DNA of 64,000 nt from Paraburkholderia solitsugae. GTDB taxonomy: Bacteria > Pseudomonadota > Gammaproteobacteria > Burkholderiales > Burkholderiaceae. This document shows, in pieces, positions 8,925-17,044 of the stretch; within the stretch, counting starts at the first letter, position 1; each line of letters begins with the position of its first letter. The translations under genes were made by a program, and so were the position numbers. The notes under the pieces were generated by a model. It was given only the letters and a program-made list of their open reading frames with translations. It did no database searches and was not told the origin of the DNA. Where the stretch lies: NCBI RefSeq assembly GCF_013177695.1, contig NZ_WOEY01000004.1:1-64000 (forward strand). The letters run 5' to 3'.

Positions 8925-9172
8925 TGGATCTACGCGGCCCGCGGACGTCGCCTCGGGCTTTCAGCCTGCGTGGTCGTTTTAAGCACCGCCTGCAACATGG
9001 CGATCCCGCGTTGAATTGTCGCAGCGTTTTGCGGCCCTGACGGGTGGCCAGGACTGGCGGCCCGGATTTGCTGCCCTGATTGACCTTGATCGCGCTTTCT
9101 GCAACGCATTTGCCATACCTCGCACTGGCCGCATCGCGCCCAGCCCGACTAACCTGATCCGACGTTTCCCGC

Positions 9173-10168
9173 ATGGCTGTCTTCACCGCTGTCACCGAAC
9201 CCCAACTAGCAGAATGGATGCGTCATTACGATCTCGGCGAAGTCGTCGAGTTTCGCGGCATCCCGTCCGGTATTGAGAACAGCAACTTCTTTCTGACGAC
9301 GACGCGCGGCGAATACGTCCTCACGATTTTCGAAAAGCTGACGGCCGAACAACTGCCGTTCTATCTCGATCTGATGCAGCATCTGGCCGCGCACCGCGTG
9401 CCGGTGCCGGATCCCATGCCGCGCGAAGACGGCGCGCTGTTTGGCACGCTGCATGGCAAGCCCACCGCCATCGTGACCAAGCTCGAAGGCGCGCCGGAGC
9501 TAGCGCCGCAAGTCGAACATTGCGCCGAAGTCGGGCACATGCTCGCGCGCATGCATCTGGCGGGGCGCGATTACCCGCGCTATCAGCCGAATCTGCGCAG
9601 CCTGCCGTGGTGGCAGGAAACCGTGCCGACCATCCTGCCATTCCTCACGGGTGCGCAGCGCGACTTGCTGTCGTCCGAACTGGCGCATCAAGAGGCTTTC
9701 TTCGCTTCGGCGGATTACGCCGCGCTGCCCGCGGGCCCCTGCCACGCCGACCTGTTCCGCGACAATGCGCTGTTTGCGCATGCCGCGCCGGAAACCGGCC
9801 ACGAGGTGCGCCTGGGTGGTTTCTTCGACTTCTACTTCGCCGGCTGCGACAAGTGGCTGTTCGACGTCGCGGTCACGGTCAACGACTGGTGCGTCGACCT
9901 CGCCACCGGCAAGCTCGACGACGCGCGCACCGAAGCCATGCTGCGCGCCTCCCAGCCCGTGCGCCCGTCCCCCGAAGAAAAAAACCGCCACTGGGGCGAT
10001 ATGCTGCGCGCGGGCGCTTACCGCTTCTGGGTCTCGCGCCTGTATGATTTTCATTTGCCGCGCGCGGCCGAGCTGCTCAAACCGCACGACCCCGGGCATT
10101 TCGAGCGCATTCTGCGCGAACGCCTGTCCGGCGTTGCACTTCCAGGCATTCATATCTCATGCAACTGA
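9173..10168 (+). CDS. thrB: homoserine kinase (ThrB, APH/choline-kinase fold)
   Basis: 331 residues. It phosphorylates homoserine on the way to threonine. This is the APH-like kinase form found in Pseudomonas and Burkholderia, not the GHMP form. It has the N-terminal [34 protein letters not shown], the catalytic loop [13 protein letters not shown] and the metal-binding [19 protein letters not shown] 278-bp region upstream carries no gene. The last ten bases overlap the next gene, so the two are probably co-transcribed. Confidence 0.94.
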   Translation: MAVFTAVTEPQLAEWMRHYDLGEVVEFRGIPSGIENSNFFLTTTRGEYVLTIFEKLTAEQLPFYLDLMQHLAAHRVPVPDPMPREDGALFGTLHGKPTAIVTKLEGAPELAPQVEHCAEVGHMLARMHLAGRDYPRYQPNLRSLPWWQETVPTILPFLTGAQRDLLSSELAHQEAFFASADYAALPAGPCHADLFRDNALFAHAAPETGHEVRLGGFFDFYFAGCDKWLFDVAVTVNDWCVDLATGKLDDARTEAMLRASQPVRPSPEEKNRHWGDMLRAGAYRFWVSRLYDFHLPRAAELLKPHDPGHFERILRERLSGVALPGIHISCN

Positions 10169-10965
10169 TCGAAGTCCCCGCGAAAACCGGCTATGTCTGG
10201 TTCCGGCAGGGTATCTGGCTGTTCCGCAAGAACCCGCTCGCGTTTCTGACGCTGTTCTTCACCTATCTGCTGGTCATGACGCTGGCGTCGCAGATTCCGG
10301 TCATCGGCGGCGTGCTGCCGCTGATCTTCATTCCGGGGGTCGCGGTGGGTTTCATGGCGGCGTGCCGCAACACGATCGCGGGCAAGCCGGTGTTCCCGAC
10401 CATTCTGGTGGACGGCTTTCACTCGTACGGCCGCGGGGTCGCCAAACGTCTGCTGGTGCTGGGCGTGCTGTACGTGGTCGCGATGGCGCTCGTGCTGGCC
10501 GGCTCGGCACTCGCCGACGGCGGCATGCTGCTGAAGGTCATGCTCGGCATGGCCACGATGGACCAGGACGCGATCGCCAACAGCAATATCCCGCTGGCGG
10601 TGATCGCCGCGTTCGCGTTCTACATTCCGGTTGCGATGATTTTCTGGTTCTCGCCGATTCTTACCGCGTGGCACGACGTGCCGCCCGTCAAGGCGATGTT
10701 CTTCAGCGTCGTCAGTTGCTGGCGCAACCGCGGTGCGTTCATCGTGTTCGGCGCTTTGTGGTTCGCGGTGGCGACGACGGTCTCGTTCGGCCTGACCGCG
10801 CTGATGCAGGCGCTGGGCGCGGGCGACTTTGCGTTCGCGGTCCTGATGCCCGCCACGATGATCGTCACGACCATGCTGTATTGCTCGTTCTACGCGACCT
10901 ATCGCGGCTGCTTCGGCGTGCAAACGCCCGAAACGCCGGATTTGCCGACCACGCCGGCGGCTTGA
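10159..10965 (+). CDS. BPSS1780-family membrane protein
   Basis: 268 residues, mostly hydrophobic with about six membrane segments. It begins [19 protein letters not shown], the conserved opening of this Burkholderiales family, followed by [10 protein letters not shown]. Two-fold internal resemblance ([11 protein letters not shown] early and [14 protein letters not shown] later) is common in related DUF2189-like proteins. Function unknown. Translationally coupled to thrB by a 10-bp overlap and followed by a hairpin at 10988-11016. Confidence 0.78.
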   Translation: MQLIEVPAKTGYVWFRQGIWLFRKNPLAFLTLFFTYLLVMTLASQIPVIGGVLPLIFIPGVAVGFMAACRNTIAGKPVFPTILVDGFHSYGRGVAKRLLVLGVLYVVAMALVLAGSALADGGMLLKVMLGMATMDQDAIANSNIPLAVIAAFAFYIPVAMIFWFSPILTAWHDVPPVKAMFFSVVSCWRNRGAFIVFGALWFAVATTVSFGLTALMQALGAGDFAFAVLMPATMIVTTMLYCSFYATYRGCFGVQTPETPDLPTTPAA

Positions 10966-10987
10966 GCACCGGCTAGACTACTGCTCA

Positions 10988-11016
10988 CGCGCGGGCGCTT
11001 TTTAGACGCTCGCGCG
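10988..11016 (+). terminator. hairpin after thrB-BPSS1780 pair
   Basis: CGCGCGGGCG (10988-10997) pairs with CGCTCGCGCG (11007-11016) with one G-U wobble and a T-rich loop, 22 bp after the stop. The following bases are GTTCCCCCC, so there is no classic T-tract. Confidence 0.5.
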
Positions 11017-11193
11017 GTTCCCCCCGGTGGCCTCCGCCTCCCCGCCTCAGTGCCCTCCGCACTCCCGCCTCAGCGCACCGCCCGCCTTCACCGCGTCGTC
11101 GAATCCTCCGTCACACTCGTCAATGTGCGTCGACTTGGGGCACAATGGTTTGCGCGCAATCGATTTGCACGCTCCTTTTAGACGAGATGCATC

Positions 11194-11646
11194 ATGACCC
11201 AGCGCCCCACTTTGCCCTTCACGCTCGACGAGCAACTCTGCTTTGCACTCTATTCGACCTCGCTTGCGATGACGAAAGCGTACAAGCCTTTGCTCGACAA
11301 GCTCGGCCTCACGTATCCGCAATATCTGGCAATGCTGGTGCTCTGGGAGGCCGACGACGTCACGGTGAAAGATATGGCGGCGCGCCTGAATCTCGACTCG
11401 GCAACGGTCACGCCGCTGCTCAAACGTCTCGAAGCGCAGGGCTACCTGGAACGGGTACGCGGCGTCGAAGATGAGCGGCTCGTCTATATCCGGCTGACCA
11501 AAGCGGGCACCGCACTGAAGCGCCAGGCACGCGAAGTGCCGGCAGAGATCTTCTGCGCGACCCAGCAGTCGCCGGAATTCCTGCTCCGTCTGCGCGACGA
11601 TCTGACGCGCCTGCGGACCACGCTCAACGATTACATGGACCACTAG
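11194..11646 (+). CDS. ohrR: MarR-family organic hydroperoxide sensor OhrR
   Basis: 150 residues. The N-terminal helix has [20 protein letters not shown]. The cysteine in LCFALYS matches the peroxide-sensing Cys of OhrR repressors. The winged helix includes [20 protein letters not shown] and the wing [12 protein letters not shown]. In characterised systems, oxidation of the Cys by organic hydroperoxide releases OhrR from DNA and derepresses ohr. The adjacent ohr gene and the palindrome between them support this. Confidence 0.9.
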   Translation: MTQRPTLPFTLDEQLCFALYSTSLAMTKAYKPLLDKLGLTYPQYLAMLVLWEADDVTVKDMAARLNLDSATVTPLLKRLEAQGYLERVRGVEDERLVYIRLTKAGTALKRQAREVPAEIFCATQQSPEFLLRLRDDLTRLRTTLNDYMDH

Positions 11647-11693
11647 CCGGCCTGCTTCAAAAAGCACGCTATCGATACGATACAAAATTTCAT

Positions 11694-11722
11694 TTGCACA
11701 CAAATGATTTGTACACTATCTT
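11694..11722 (+). promoter_or_regulatory. ohr promoter overlapped by OhrR-type palindrome
   Basis: Sigma70-like elements TTGCAC (11694-11699) and TATCTT (11717-11722) are separated by 17 bp. Between them lies a perfect inverted repeat ACAAAT-G-ATTTGT (11700-11712), and a second one, CATTTG-CACA-CAAATG, overlaps the -35. Placement between the promoter boxes fits repression by OhrR. Binding is inferred. Confidence 0.6.
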
Positions 11723-11815
11723 TGTCACATGCCGCTTCGATAGGGCTCCGCCAGAAAGGCGGGCAAGCAGCGGCAAGCAGGCAAATCCTGATAACCCAGA
11801 TATAGGAGCAGCACA

Positions 11816-12235
11816 ATGAACATCCTCTACAAGGCAAGCGCAACCAGCACCGGCGGCCGTGACGGCCGTGCAGTATCGTCGGACAATGCGTTGGACGTGA
11901 AGCTGGCAGCACCGCGTGAACTGGGCGGCAACGGCGCAGCGGGCACCAACCCGGAGCAACTGTTTGCAGCCGGCTACTCGGCGTGTTTCCTGAGCGCGAT
12001 GAAGTTCGTCGCCGGCCAGAGCAAGCAGACTTTGCCGGCTGACACGCAAGTCACGGCAGAAGTGGGGATTGGCCCGAACGACAACGGTGGCTTCGCGCTG
12101 GACATCGATCTGCGCGTCTCGTTGCCGGGTCTCGCTGCAGACGCCGCCAAGGAACTGGTCGACGCAGCGCACCAGGTCTGCCCGTACTCGAACGCCACGC
12201 GCAACAACGTCGCGGTGCGTTTGCAAGTCGCGTAA
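11816..12235 (+). CDS. ohr: organic hydroperoxide resistance protein Ohr
   Basis: 139 residues. A thiol peroxidase of the OsmC/Ohr superfamily that reduces organic and fatty-acid hydroperoxides. Both catalytic cysteines are present: AAGYSACFLSAMKF (peroxidatic) and AHQVCPYSNATRNN (resolving). The N-terminal signature is YKASATSTGGRDGRAVSSD. Start ATG follows TATAGGAGCAGCAC. Regulated with ohrR upstream. Confidence 0.96.
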   Translation: MNILYKASATSTGGRDGRAVSSDNALDVKLAAPRELGGNGAAGTNPEQLFAAGYSACFLSAMKFVAGQSKQTLPADTQVTAEVGIGPNDNGGFALDIDLRVSLPGLAADAAKELVDAAHQVCPYSNATRNNVAVRLQVA

Positions 12236-12274
12236 GTCGCGATCTCAACGGCTGGCTGATAAATAGTTGGCGCC

Positions 12275-12343
12275 GCGCGGCAAAACCGCGCCATCAAGCA
12301 CTGCCCGCACCCTGCAAAACAGGGGCGGGTGCTGTGTTGTTTT
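12275..12343 (+). terminator. tandem hairpins downstream of ohr
   Basis: First hairpin: GCGCGG-CAAAA-CCGCGC (12275-12291), perfect. A second, with one bulge, pairs AGCACTGCCC (from 12297) with GGGCGGGTGCT and is followed by the T-rich GTGTTGTTTTG. Together they plausibly end the ohr transcript. Confidence 0.45.
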
Positions 12344-12373
12344 GCGGACGCGGCACGCGATAGGTGGCATCGA

Positions 12374-12486
12374 CGGGATGCGGAACGGCTCGCGGAATTC
12401 GGCTTGAAGTTGGACAAGGATTATCCCGCACCGACCGTCGACCATACGCGAAGCGCGGCAGCGTACGCTTGTGCGTTTCGACAAGT
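12374..12486 (+). pseudogene. remnant of photolyase C-terminus
   Basis: Reading in the frame of 12377 gives DAERLAEFGLKLDKDYPAPT followed by VDHTRS. This matches the well-known C-terminal stretch of class I photolyases (…G…L..DYP.PIVDH..AR..TL.RY). The rest of the gene is absent: no FAD-binding core lies upstream, where ohr ends only about 140 bp away. It is followed directly by a tspO relic, and photolyase and TspO/MBR genes are frequent neighbours in proteobacteria. The assignment rests on a short match. Confidence 0.45.
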
Positions 12487-12534
12487 AAGCGCCCACTCAC
12501 GTTATGTTGATCAGGAACGTCTGGAGGAGACTGA

Positions 12535-12816
12535 ATGATGCGCCGTTTGCCGTCGCTGCTCGTGTTTCTTTCTTTAACGCTGACTGGCCGGTTTCTGCCC
12601 GATGCCCGGTACGTGGCGCTGCAAAGGCCCGCGTTCAATTCACCGAACTGAGTGCTTCCGCCGGCGTGGTCGGTGCTTTATGTATTGATGGCGATTGCCG
12701 CATGTCACGTATGGGAACGCGACGGTCTGAGTGCCTCGATCATCTGATGGGCAGTTCAACTGGGGTTCAACGCAGCCTGGATGTCGCTGCTTTTCGGCCT
12801 GCACAACTTGGGCGCC
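12535..12816 (+). pseudogene. tspO: decayed tspO (TspO/MBR family, tryptophan-rich sensory protein)
   Basis: An intact ribosome site GGAGGAG (12523-12529) precedes ATGATG (12535). In one frame the product reads MMRRLPSLLVFLSLTL…, then FLPDARYVALQRPAFNSPN, stop, VLPPAWSVLYVLMAIAACHV, …SII, stop, WAVQLGFNAAWMSLLFGLHN. These are the TspO blocks PxWxPPNWVFPPVWTxLYxLM and WxxQLxLNxxWSxLFFG. Two in-frame TGAs (12649-12651 and 12745-12747) break it; the first replaces the invariant Trp of PPNW. Part of the first helix is missing, PDAWY has become PDARY, and the last two helices are lost. Non-functional unless both TGAs are sequencing errors. Confidence 0.75.
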
Positions 12817-12873
12817 TGCCCCCCAAAACACCGGCGTTCTTCACTACGCGCCGATGCTTCAAACTCGCGCAGC

Positions 12874-13050
12874 TTAGTGCTGGCTCATCCACGACGGTTG
12901 GCGGGTAGTCGCCTCACGGTCCAGCTTGCGCATACGGAACTCCAGATCGTACAGATCGGTTGCTTCTGCGAGGAAGGCGTCAGCGCGTTCTTTCGCGAGT
13001 TGATCGGGCGATTTGGTCAGGAACAGAAACAGGCGGCTAAGCAGATACAT
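12874..13050 (-). CDS. DUF3563 family small protein
   Basis: 58 residues from the ATG at 13050 (GAGG ribosome site upstream; an in-frame TTG at 13065 is less likely). A hydrophobic N-terminus MYLLSRLFLFLTKSP is followed by an acidic helix and the DUF3563 core ERADAFLAEATDLYDLEFRM, RKLD. This family of very small proteins is widespread in Burkholderiaceae and has no known function. A strong TATAAT promoter lies upstream. Confidence 0.75.
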   Translation of the reverse strand: MYLLSRLFLFLTKSPDQLAKERADAFLAEATDLYDLEFRMRKLDREATTRQPSWMSQH

Positions 13051-13100
13051 GGTCAACCTCGACAATGAGTTCAGGCGTTAATGCCTAAGGGACAACCCGT

Positions 13101-13117
13101 ATTATAGGGAAAACCCT
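13101..13117 (-). promoter_or_regulatory. promoter of DUF3563 gene with AGGG-TTTT-CCCT palindrome
   Basis: On the minus strand a perfect -10 box TATAAT (13101-13106) overlaps the palindrome AGGGTTTTCCCT (13106-13117). No good -35 is seen at 17 bp (TGGCGT). The palindrome sits in the -10/-35 spacer, a usual place for a repressor, or it may substitute for the -35 through an activator. Confidence 0.5.
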
Positions 13118-13157
13118 AGGATTACGCCATTACTCATTTCGAAGTGTTGCTCCACAA

Positions 13158-14354
13158 TCACCGCGCGCCCGCCGAGGCTTCTGCCACGGTGCTTTCAGCG
13201 ATACGGCCGACACCCGTGCGGCGCTGGTGTTTGAAGAATTCCCACACCATGGCGCTTGCGTCCGGACCTTTGGCGGAATGGAACGGCACAGCGTCGTCGC
13301 CGCCGCTCCAGGCGTGCGCGAGCCCCTGCACACGGCACAGCCGCACCACGCGCCGACCGCCGCGCAAATAGTCGCGCATCACCACGCCACCCTTGCGCTC
13401 TTCCTTGACTTCACCGGATTTGCGCACGCCTTTCTCGTCGACGATTCGGTTCAGACGGAGAAACTGCTCCGCCAACTGGTCCGCGTTGACCGGCGCGACC
13501 ACGTGGTCAGCGTCACCATGGAGGATCATGGCCGGCATGCCGGGGTATTCAGCCACATTGACGAGCTCGTCGACGAGCTCGGCCGGCTCGCGGCGCGCGC
13601 CGCGCCGCATCACGTCCATCGCCGTAATGCCGGAACGGGCCTCGCCGAAAGCGGGGCCGGAGTGCAGCGCGACCGCCGCGAAATGTTCCGGATAGTTGGC
13701 GGCCAGAAGCGCCGTCAGGCCGGCCCCCGCGGAGATTCCGGCGACATACACGCGCTCGCTGTCGAAGCCGTGCTGTGCAACCAGCGAATCCACCAGCGAG
13801 ACGACCGCACGCGCCTCAGCGCCACCGGCGCTGTCGCTAGCGTCATACCAATGCCAGCAGCGATGCGAATGCACGTGCTTCGACTGTTCCGGATAAACCA
13901 CGGCGAAGCCGAACCGGTCCGCGAGCACGTTCATCCGCGTGCCTTCCGCGAATTCGTCAATCGACTGAGTGCAGCCGTGCAGCATCACCACCAGCGGCAT
14001 CGGCTCGCCTGCATGGCCGGACGGGATGTACAAACCGTACTGAAGGTGGTTGACGAGCCGCCCAGGCGAAGCAGGCGCTGAATGGAACGAGCGCGTCCAT
14101 GAACCGCTCGCCCATGCCGAGGCACGCGGACGAACCCGCGATTCCCTTGGGGCAGCGCGCGGCGCCTCGCGTTTCACGGGCACGCGCAGCGCGGCCACGG
14201 GCTTGATAGGACGAGCCTTGGCCGAAGGCTTGCTGGTCGCAACGCGTGCCGGCCGCGTGGGGGCGCGCTTGGTGGTTGTGTGGGCGTGCTCGGTTTGAAT
14301 GGCGAGCAGCCGCTTGAGACCGCGTAGCCAGATTTTCGATAGACTTTTTGCCAT
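13158..14354 (-). CDS. extracellular-type PHB depolymerase family esterase
   Basis: 398 residues from ATG 14354 (MAKSLSKIWLRGLKRLLAIQ, preceded by GAGG). An upstream extension to 14432 lacks similarity. A basic, Pro/Arg-rich N-terminal region (about 1-95) precedes an alpha/beta-hydrolase core starting at YGLYIPSGHAGEPMPLVVML and HGCTQS (oxyanion hole). The nucleophile elbow is VAGISAGAGLTALLA (GxSxG), the acid lies in HGDADHVVAP and the histidine in GLAHAWSGGD. The LpqC/poly(3-hydroxybutyrate) depolymerase family cleaves short-chain polyesters or related esters. No Sec signal is obvious, so an intracellular role is possible. A TTGTGCA palindrome lies 55 bp upstream. Confidence 0.85.
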   Translation of the reverse strand: MAKSLSKIWLRGLKRLLAIQTEHAHTTTKRAPTRPARVATSKPSAKARPIKPVAALRVPVKREAPRAAPRESRVRPRASAWASGSWTRSFHSAPASPGRLVNHLQYGLYIPSGHAGEPMPLVVMLHGCTQSIDEFAEGTRMNVLADRFGFAVVYPEQSKHVHSHRCWHWYDASDSAGGAEARAVVSLVDSLVAQHGFDSERVYVAGISAGAGLTALLAANYPEHFAAVALHSGPAFGEARSGITAMDVMRRGARREPAELVDELVNVAEYPGMPAMILHGDADHVVAPVNADQLAEQFLRLNRIVDEKGVRKSGEVKEERKGGVVMRDYLRGGRRVVRLCRVQGLAHAWSGGDDAVPFHSAKGPDASAMVWEFFKHQRRTGVGRIAESTVAEASAGAR

Positions 14355-14710
14355 CGGCGGGTAACCTCGCAAAAAGGGACAGGTGCCGCTCGATAGAACG
14401 ACGCTTTGTTGTGCAATGCACAATAACACCAATCCTCATGCGATGCTGGAGGCCGGAATCCCTGTCGAGCACCGAATTTTCCGCCCGGCGAACCTTACAG
14501 CAGCACCAACGTCAAACTATGGCAAAGCTTGTTCGCCAGCCAACGCCCCGTCACAAAAAGCCTGGCGCCTGGCAAGCCTGGTCCGAAGCACCCGTCTATA
14601 CTGGCGGGTAAATAATTTCGGTACCGCCTTTGTGGCGTCGGCGATTTACGCCGTTCGCGCGTTAAACCATTACCAATCCGATTCTACGCGGCCTGGGTCG
14701 CGTTTTTGCC
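14355..14710. other. 356-bp intergenic region between divergent esterase and PAP2 genes
   Basis: No coding potential was recognised. It holds the palindrome at 14409-14423 (annotated separately) near the esterase gene and a moderately AT-richer stretch (about 14590-14680) that probably contains the PAP2 promoter. Confidence 0.5.
14409..14423. promoter_or_regulatory. TTGTGCA-A-TGCACAA palindrome upstream of esterase
   Basis: A perfect 7-bp inverted repeat with one central base. The TGC…GCA core recalls sites reported for PhaR-type regulators of PHB granule genes (for example CTGC-N3-4-GCAG in Paracoccus), which would suit a PHB-depolymerase-type gene. The link is inference only. Confidence 0.4.
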
Positions 14711-15412
14711 ATGCCCGATTTACCTGTCCATCTGTGGTACTCGATCACCAGCCTCGGCGGCGCCGGCATGACGCTGCCGCTTGCGTTCGCCATCGCGCTT
14801 TGGCTGGCGGTCGGCTACACGTGGCGCATGGCAGCGGGCTGGTTGTTGCTACTTGGCGCGGCCATCGGCGTTGTGACCGTCACCAAGCTGGCCTTCCTTG
14901 GCTGGGGCGTCGGCATACGCGAACTGGATTTCACCGGCGTCAGCGGCCATGCCATGCTGTCTAGCGCCGTCTATCCGGTCGCGCTGTTCCTGATGTTGCT
15001 GCCAGCGCGTCCGGCAATTCGTCTGCTTGGCGTCGTGCTGGGCTTGGCCGCGGGCATCGCGGTCGGCTTGTCGCGCGTCGTGCTGAGCGCTCATTCGCCG
15101 TCTGAAGCCGTCACTGGCTGCCTGGTCGGCGCGCTGGCGGCGCTGGTCTTCGTGCGCATGGCGTGGAATCTCGAACCGGGCCGGTTGTCGGCGTGGCCCG
15201 TCACTGCGAGTCTGATGGTCCTCGCGGTACTGATGCACGGCGTGCACGTGCCGACGCAACGCTGGGTCACACATATCGCGCTGAAGGTGTCCGGTCACGA
15301 GCGGCCGTTCATCCGCGCCAAGTGGAGGGCCGTGCGTGACGTCCGCCCCGCCACGGCGCCGCTGTCGCAGACGCTCAACACGCTTACGCCGCCGCACTCC
15401 CCGGACGTCTGA
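14711..15412 (+). CDS. PAP2-superfamily membrane phosphatase
   Basis: 233 residues with five or six membrane helices. PAP2 motif 2 is present as GVSGHAMLSSAVYP (SGH) and motif 3 as GLSRVVLSAHSPSEAVTG. The usual Asp after the catalytic His region is replaced by Glu (SPSE). The first motif (K-x6-RP) is not evident. Members dephosphorylate phosphatidic acid or undecaprenyl/lipid pyrophosphates. Substrate not predictable here, and the missing motif 1 leaves activity in doubt. Confidence 0.75.
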   Translation: MPDLPVHLWYSITSLGGAGMTLPLAFAIALWLAVGYTWRMAAGWLLLLGAAIGVVTVTKLAFLGWGVGIRELDFTGVSGHAMLSSAVYPVALFLMLLPARPAIRLLGVVLGLAAGIAVGLSRVVLSAHSPSEAVTGCLVGALAALVFVRMAWNLEPGRLSAWPVTASLMVLAVLMHGVHVPTQRWVTHIALKVSGHERPFIRAKWRAVRDVRPATAPLSQTLNTLTPPHSPDV

Positions 15413-15502
15413 AGCGCACTCGACCGGTTGCCAATCCGGCAAGCGAAGCCCGTCGAGCCGCGCGCCGCTCTATGCGCGCAACTGAATAATCGTCATGGGT
15501 AC

Positions 15503-15526
15503 CGTTATAACCTTTCATATATTACG
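15503..15526 (+). promoter_or_regulatory. candidate ModE box upstream of modA
   Basis: CGTTATA (15503-15509), 10-nt spacer, TATTACG (15520-15526): an inverted repeat with one mismatch resembling the TATAT/ATATA-type, CGTTATAT-like ModE operator. It lies 50 bp before the modA start. A modE-type gene lies 3' of modC. Confidence 0.45.
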
Positions 15527-15576
15527 ATAGCGTTTTAACCCGCCTGTTCCGGCCCACGCTGGACATCCAAACCTTC

Positions 15577-16350
15577 ATGACACTGTCCCGCCGCCTTGTG
15601 AAGCATGCGCTGTTCGTCGCCAGCGCCGTCTCCGTTGCCATCAGCGCCAACGCACACGCCGACGAACTGGTGGTTTCCGCCGCCGCCAGCCTGACCAACG
15701 CGTTCAAAGCGGTGAGCGAGGTCTTCGAACAGCAGCATCCCGGCACCAAGGTCCTGCTGAACTTCGGCGCGTCCGACGTGCTGATGCAGCAAATCGCCAA
15801 AGGCGCGCCGGCCGACGTGTTCGCCTCCGCCGATCAGAAAGCAATGGACAAGGCGGCCGCGGAGAAAGTGATCGTTCCGGCCACGCGCCGCGACTTCGCC
15901 GCCAATTCGCTGGTGCTGATTGTGCCGGCTGACAGCCATTTCGCGCCGACCTCGCTGAACGATCTGACGTCGGCGAATGTGAAGCGAGTGGCTTACGGTG
16001 ATCCGGCCTCGGTGCCGATTGGCCGCTATGCGCAAGGCGCGCTGCAAGCCGCGGGCGTGTGGGACGCAGTCAACGCTAAGGCCGTGCTGGCATCGAACGT
16101 ACGCCAGAGCCTGGACTACGTGTCGCGTGGCGAAGTCGACGCCGGCTTCGTGTTCAGCACCGACGCCGCGGTCATGCCGGACAAGGTCAAGGTCGCGATG
16201 AACGTGCCGACGCAAACGCCGATCACCTACCCGATCGCGCAGGTCGAAGGCAGCCGTCACGCGGCCGACGCGCAGGCCTTCATGAACTTCGTGCTCTCGC
16301 CCGCCGGCCAGGCCGTACTCGCGAAGTACGGTTTCAAGCCTGCGCATTAA
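15577..16350 (+). CDS. modA: molybdate ABC transporter substrate-binding protein
   Basis: 257 residues. A Sec signal peptide (hydrophobic ALFVASAVSVAISANAHA, cleaved before DELVV) is followed by VSAAASLTNAFKAVSEVFEQ and VLLNFGASDVLMQQIAKGAP, the serine/alanine oxyanion-binding blocks of ModA, and later LDYVSRGEVDAGFVFSTDA. It captures molybdate (or tungstate) in the periplasm and delivers it to ModBC. First gene of modABC. Confidence 0.95.
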   Translation: MTLSRRLVKHALFVASAVSVAISANAHADELVVSAAASLTNAFKAVSEVFEQQHPGTKVLLNFGASDVLMQQIAKGAPADVFASADQKAMDKAAAEKVIVPATRRDFAANSLVLIVPADSHFAPTSLNDLTSANVKRVAYGDPASVPIGRYAQGALQAAGVWDAVNAKAVLASNVRQSLDYVSRGEVDAGFVFSTDAAVMPDKVKVAMNVPTQTPITYPIAQVEGSRHAADAQAFMNFVLSPAGQAVLAKYGFKPAH

Positions 16351-16368
16351 CTTAGGTACGGCACGCTC

Positions 16369-17043
16369 ATGCGACAGGCCTGGATTCCGCTCCTGCTGTC
16401 ACTGAAGGTGGCGGGCTGGGCCACCGCGCTCAATCTGGTGTTCGGCGTCGCGGCCGGTTTCGGTTTGTCGCGCTGGCGCTCGGGCGCGCGCGATCTGATC
16501 GATTCGCTGCTCACATTGCCCCTCGTGATGCCGCCCACCGTGCTCGGCTACTACCTGCTCGTGCTGCTCGGCCGACGCGGCGTGATCGGCGGGTGGCTCG
16601 ACCGCTTCGATATCCAGTTGGTGTTCACTTGGCAGGGCGCGGTGATCGCCTCGACGGTGGTAGCGTTTCCGCTCGTGCTGAAGTCGGCGCGCGCCGCTTT
16701 CGAAGCGGTCGATCCGCAGCTCGAACGGGCCGCACGCACGCTGGGCGTCAGCGAGACAGCCCTCTTCTTTCGCGTGACGCTGCCGCTCGCCTCCCGCGGC
16801 ATTCTCGCCGGCGGATTACTGGCGTTTGCGCGAGCGCTCGGTGAGTTCGGCGCGACGCTGATGATCGCGGGCAACTTGCCGGGACGCACGCAGACACTTT
16901 CGGTTGCGGTCTATTCAGCCGTGCAGGCCGGCGACGACAGCACGGCCAACTTCCTCGTGCTCGTGACCTCGGTGACGTGTGTCGTGATCCTGTTGCTCGC
17001 GGGCCGTCTCGTGCCGCAGCACACGCTTTTGACGCCCCGCTGA
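16369..17043 (+). CDS. modB: molybdate ABC transporter permease
   Basis: 224 residues with about five to six membrane helices. The permease EAA loop is LERAARTLGVSETALFFRVT, followed by RALGEFGATLMIAGNLPGRT, the ModB signature. The N-terminal LPLVMPPTVLGYYLL is also characteristic. It lies 18 bp after modA and one base before modC. Confidence 0.94.
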   Translation: MRQAWIPLLLSLKVAGWATALNLVFGVAAGFGLSRWRSGARDLIDSLLTLPLVMPPTVLGYYLLVLLGRRGVIGGWLDRFDIQLVFTWQGAVIASTVVAFPLVLKSARAAFEAVDPQLERAARTLGVSETALFFRVTLPLASRGILAGGLLAFARALGEFGATLMIAGNLPGRTQTLSVAVYSAVQAGDDSTANFLVLVTSVTCVVILLLAGRLVPQHTLLTPR

Positions 17044-17044
17044 T

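Noticed and set aside
12504-12908. Intact 134-residue frame over the tspO relic
   Set aside because: Starts inside a different frame and its product lacks any family match, while the tspO blocks are in the broken frame.
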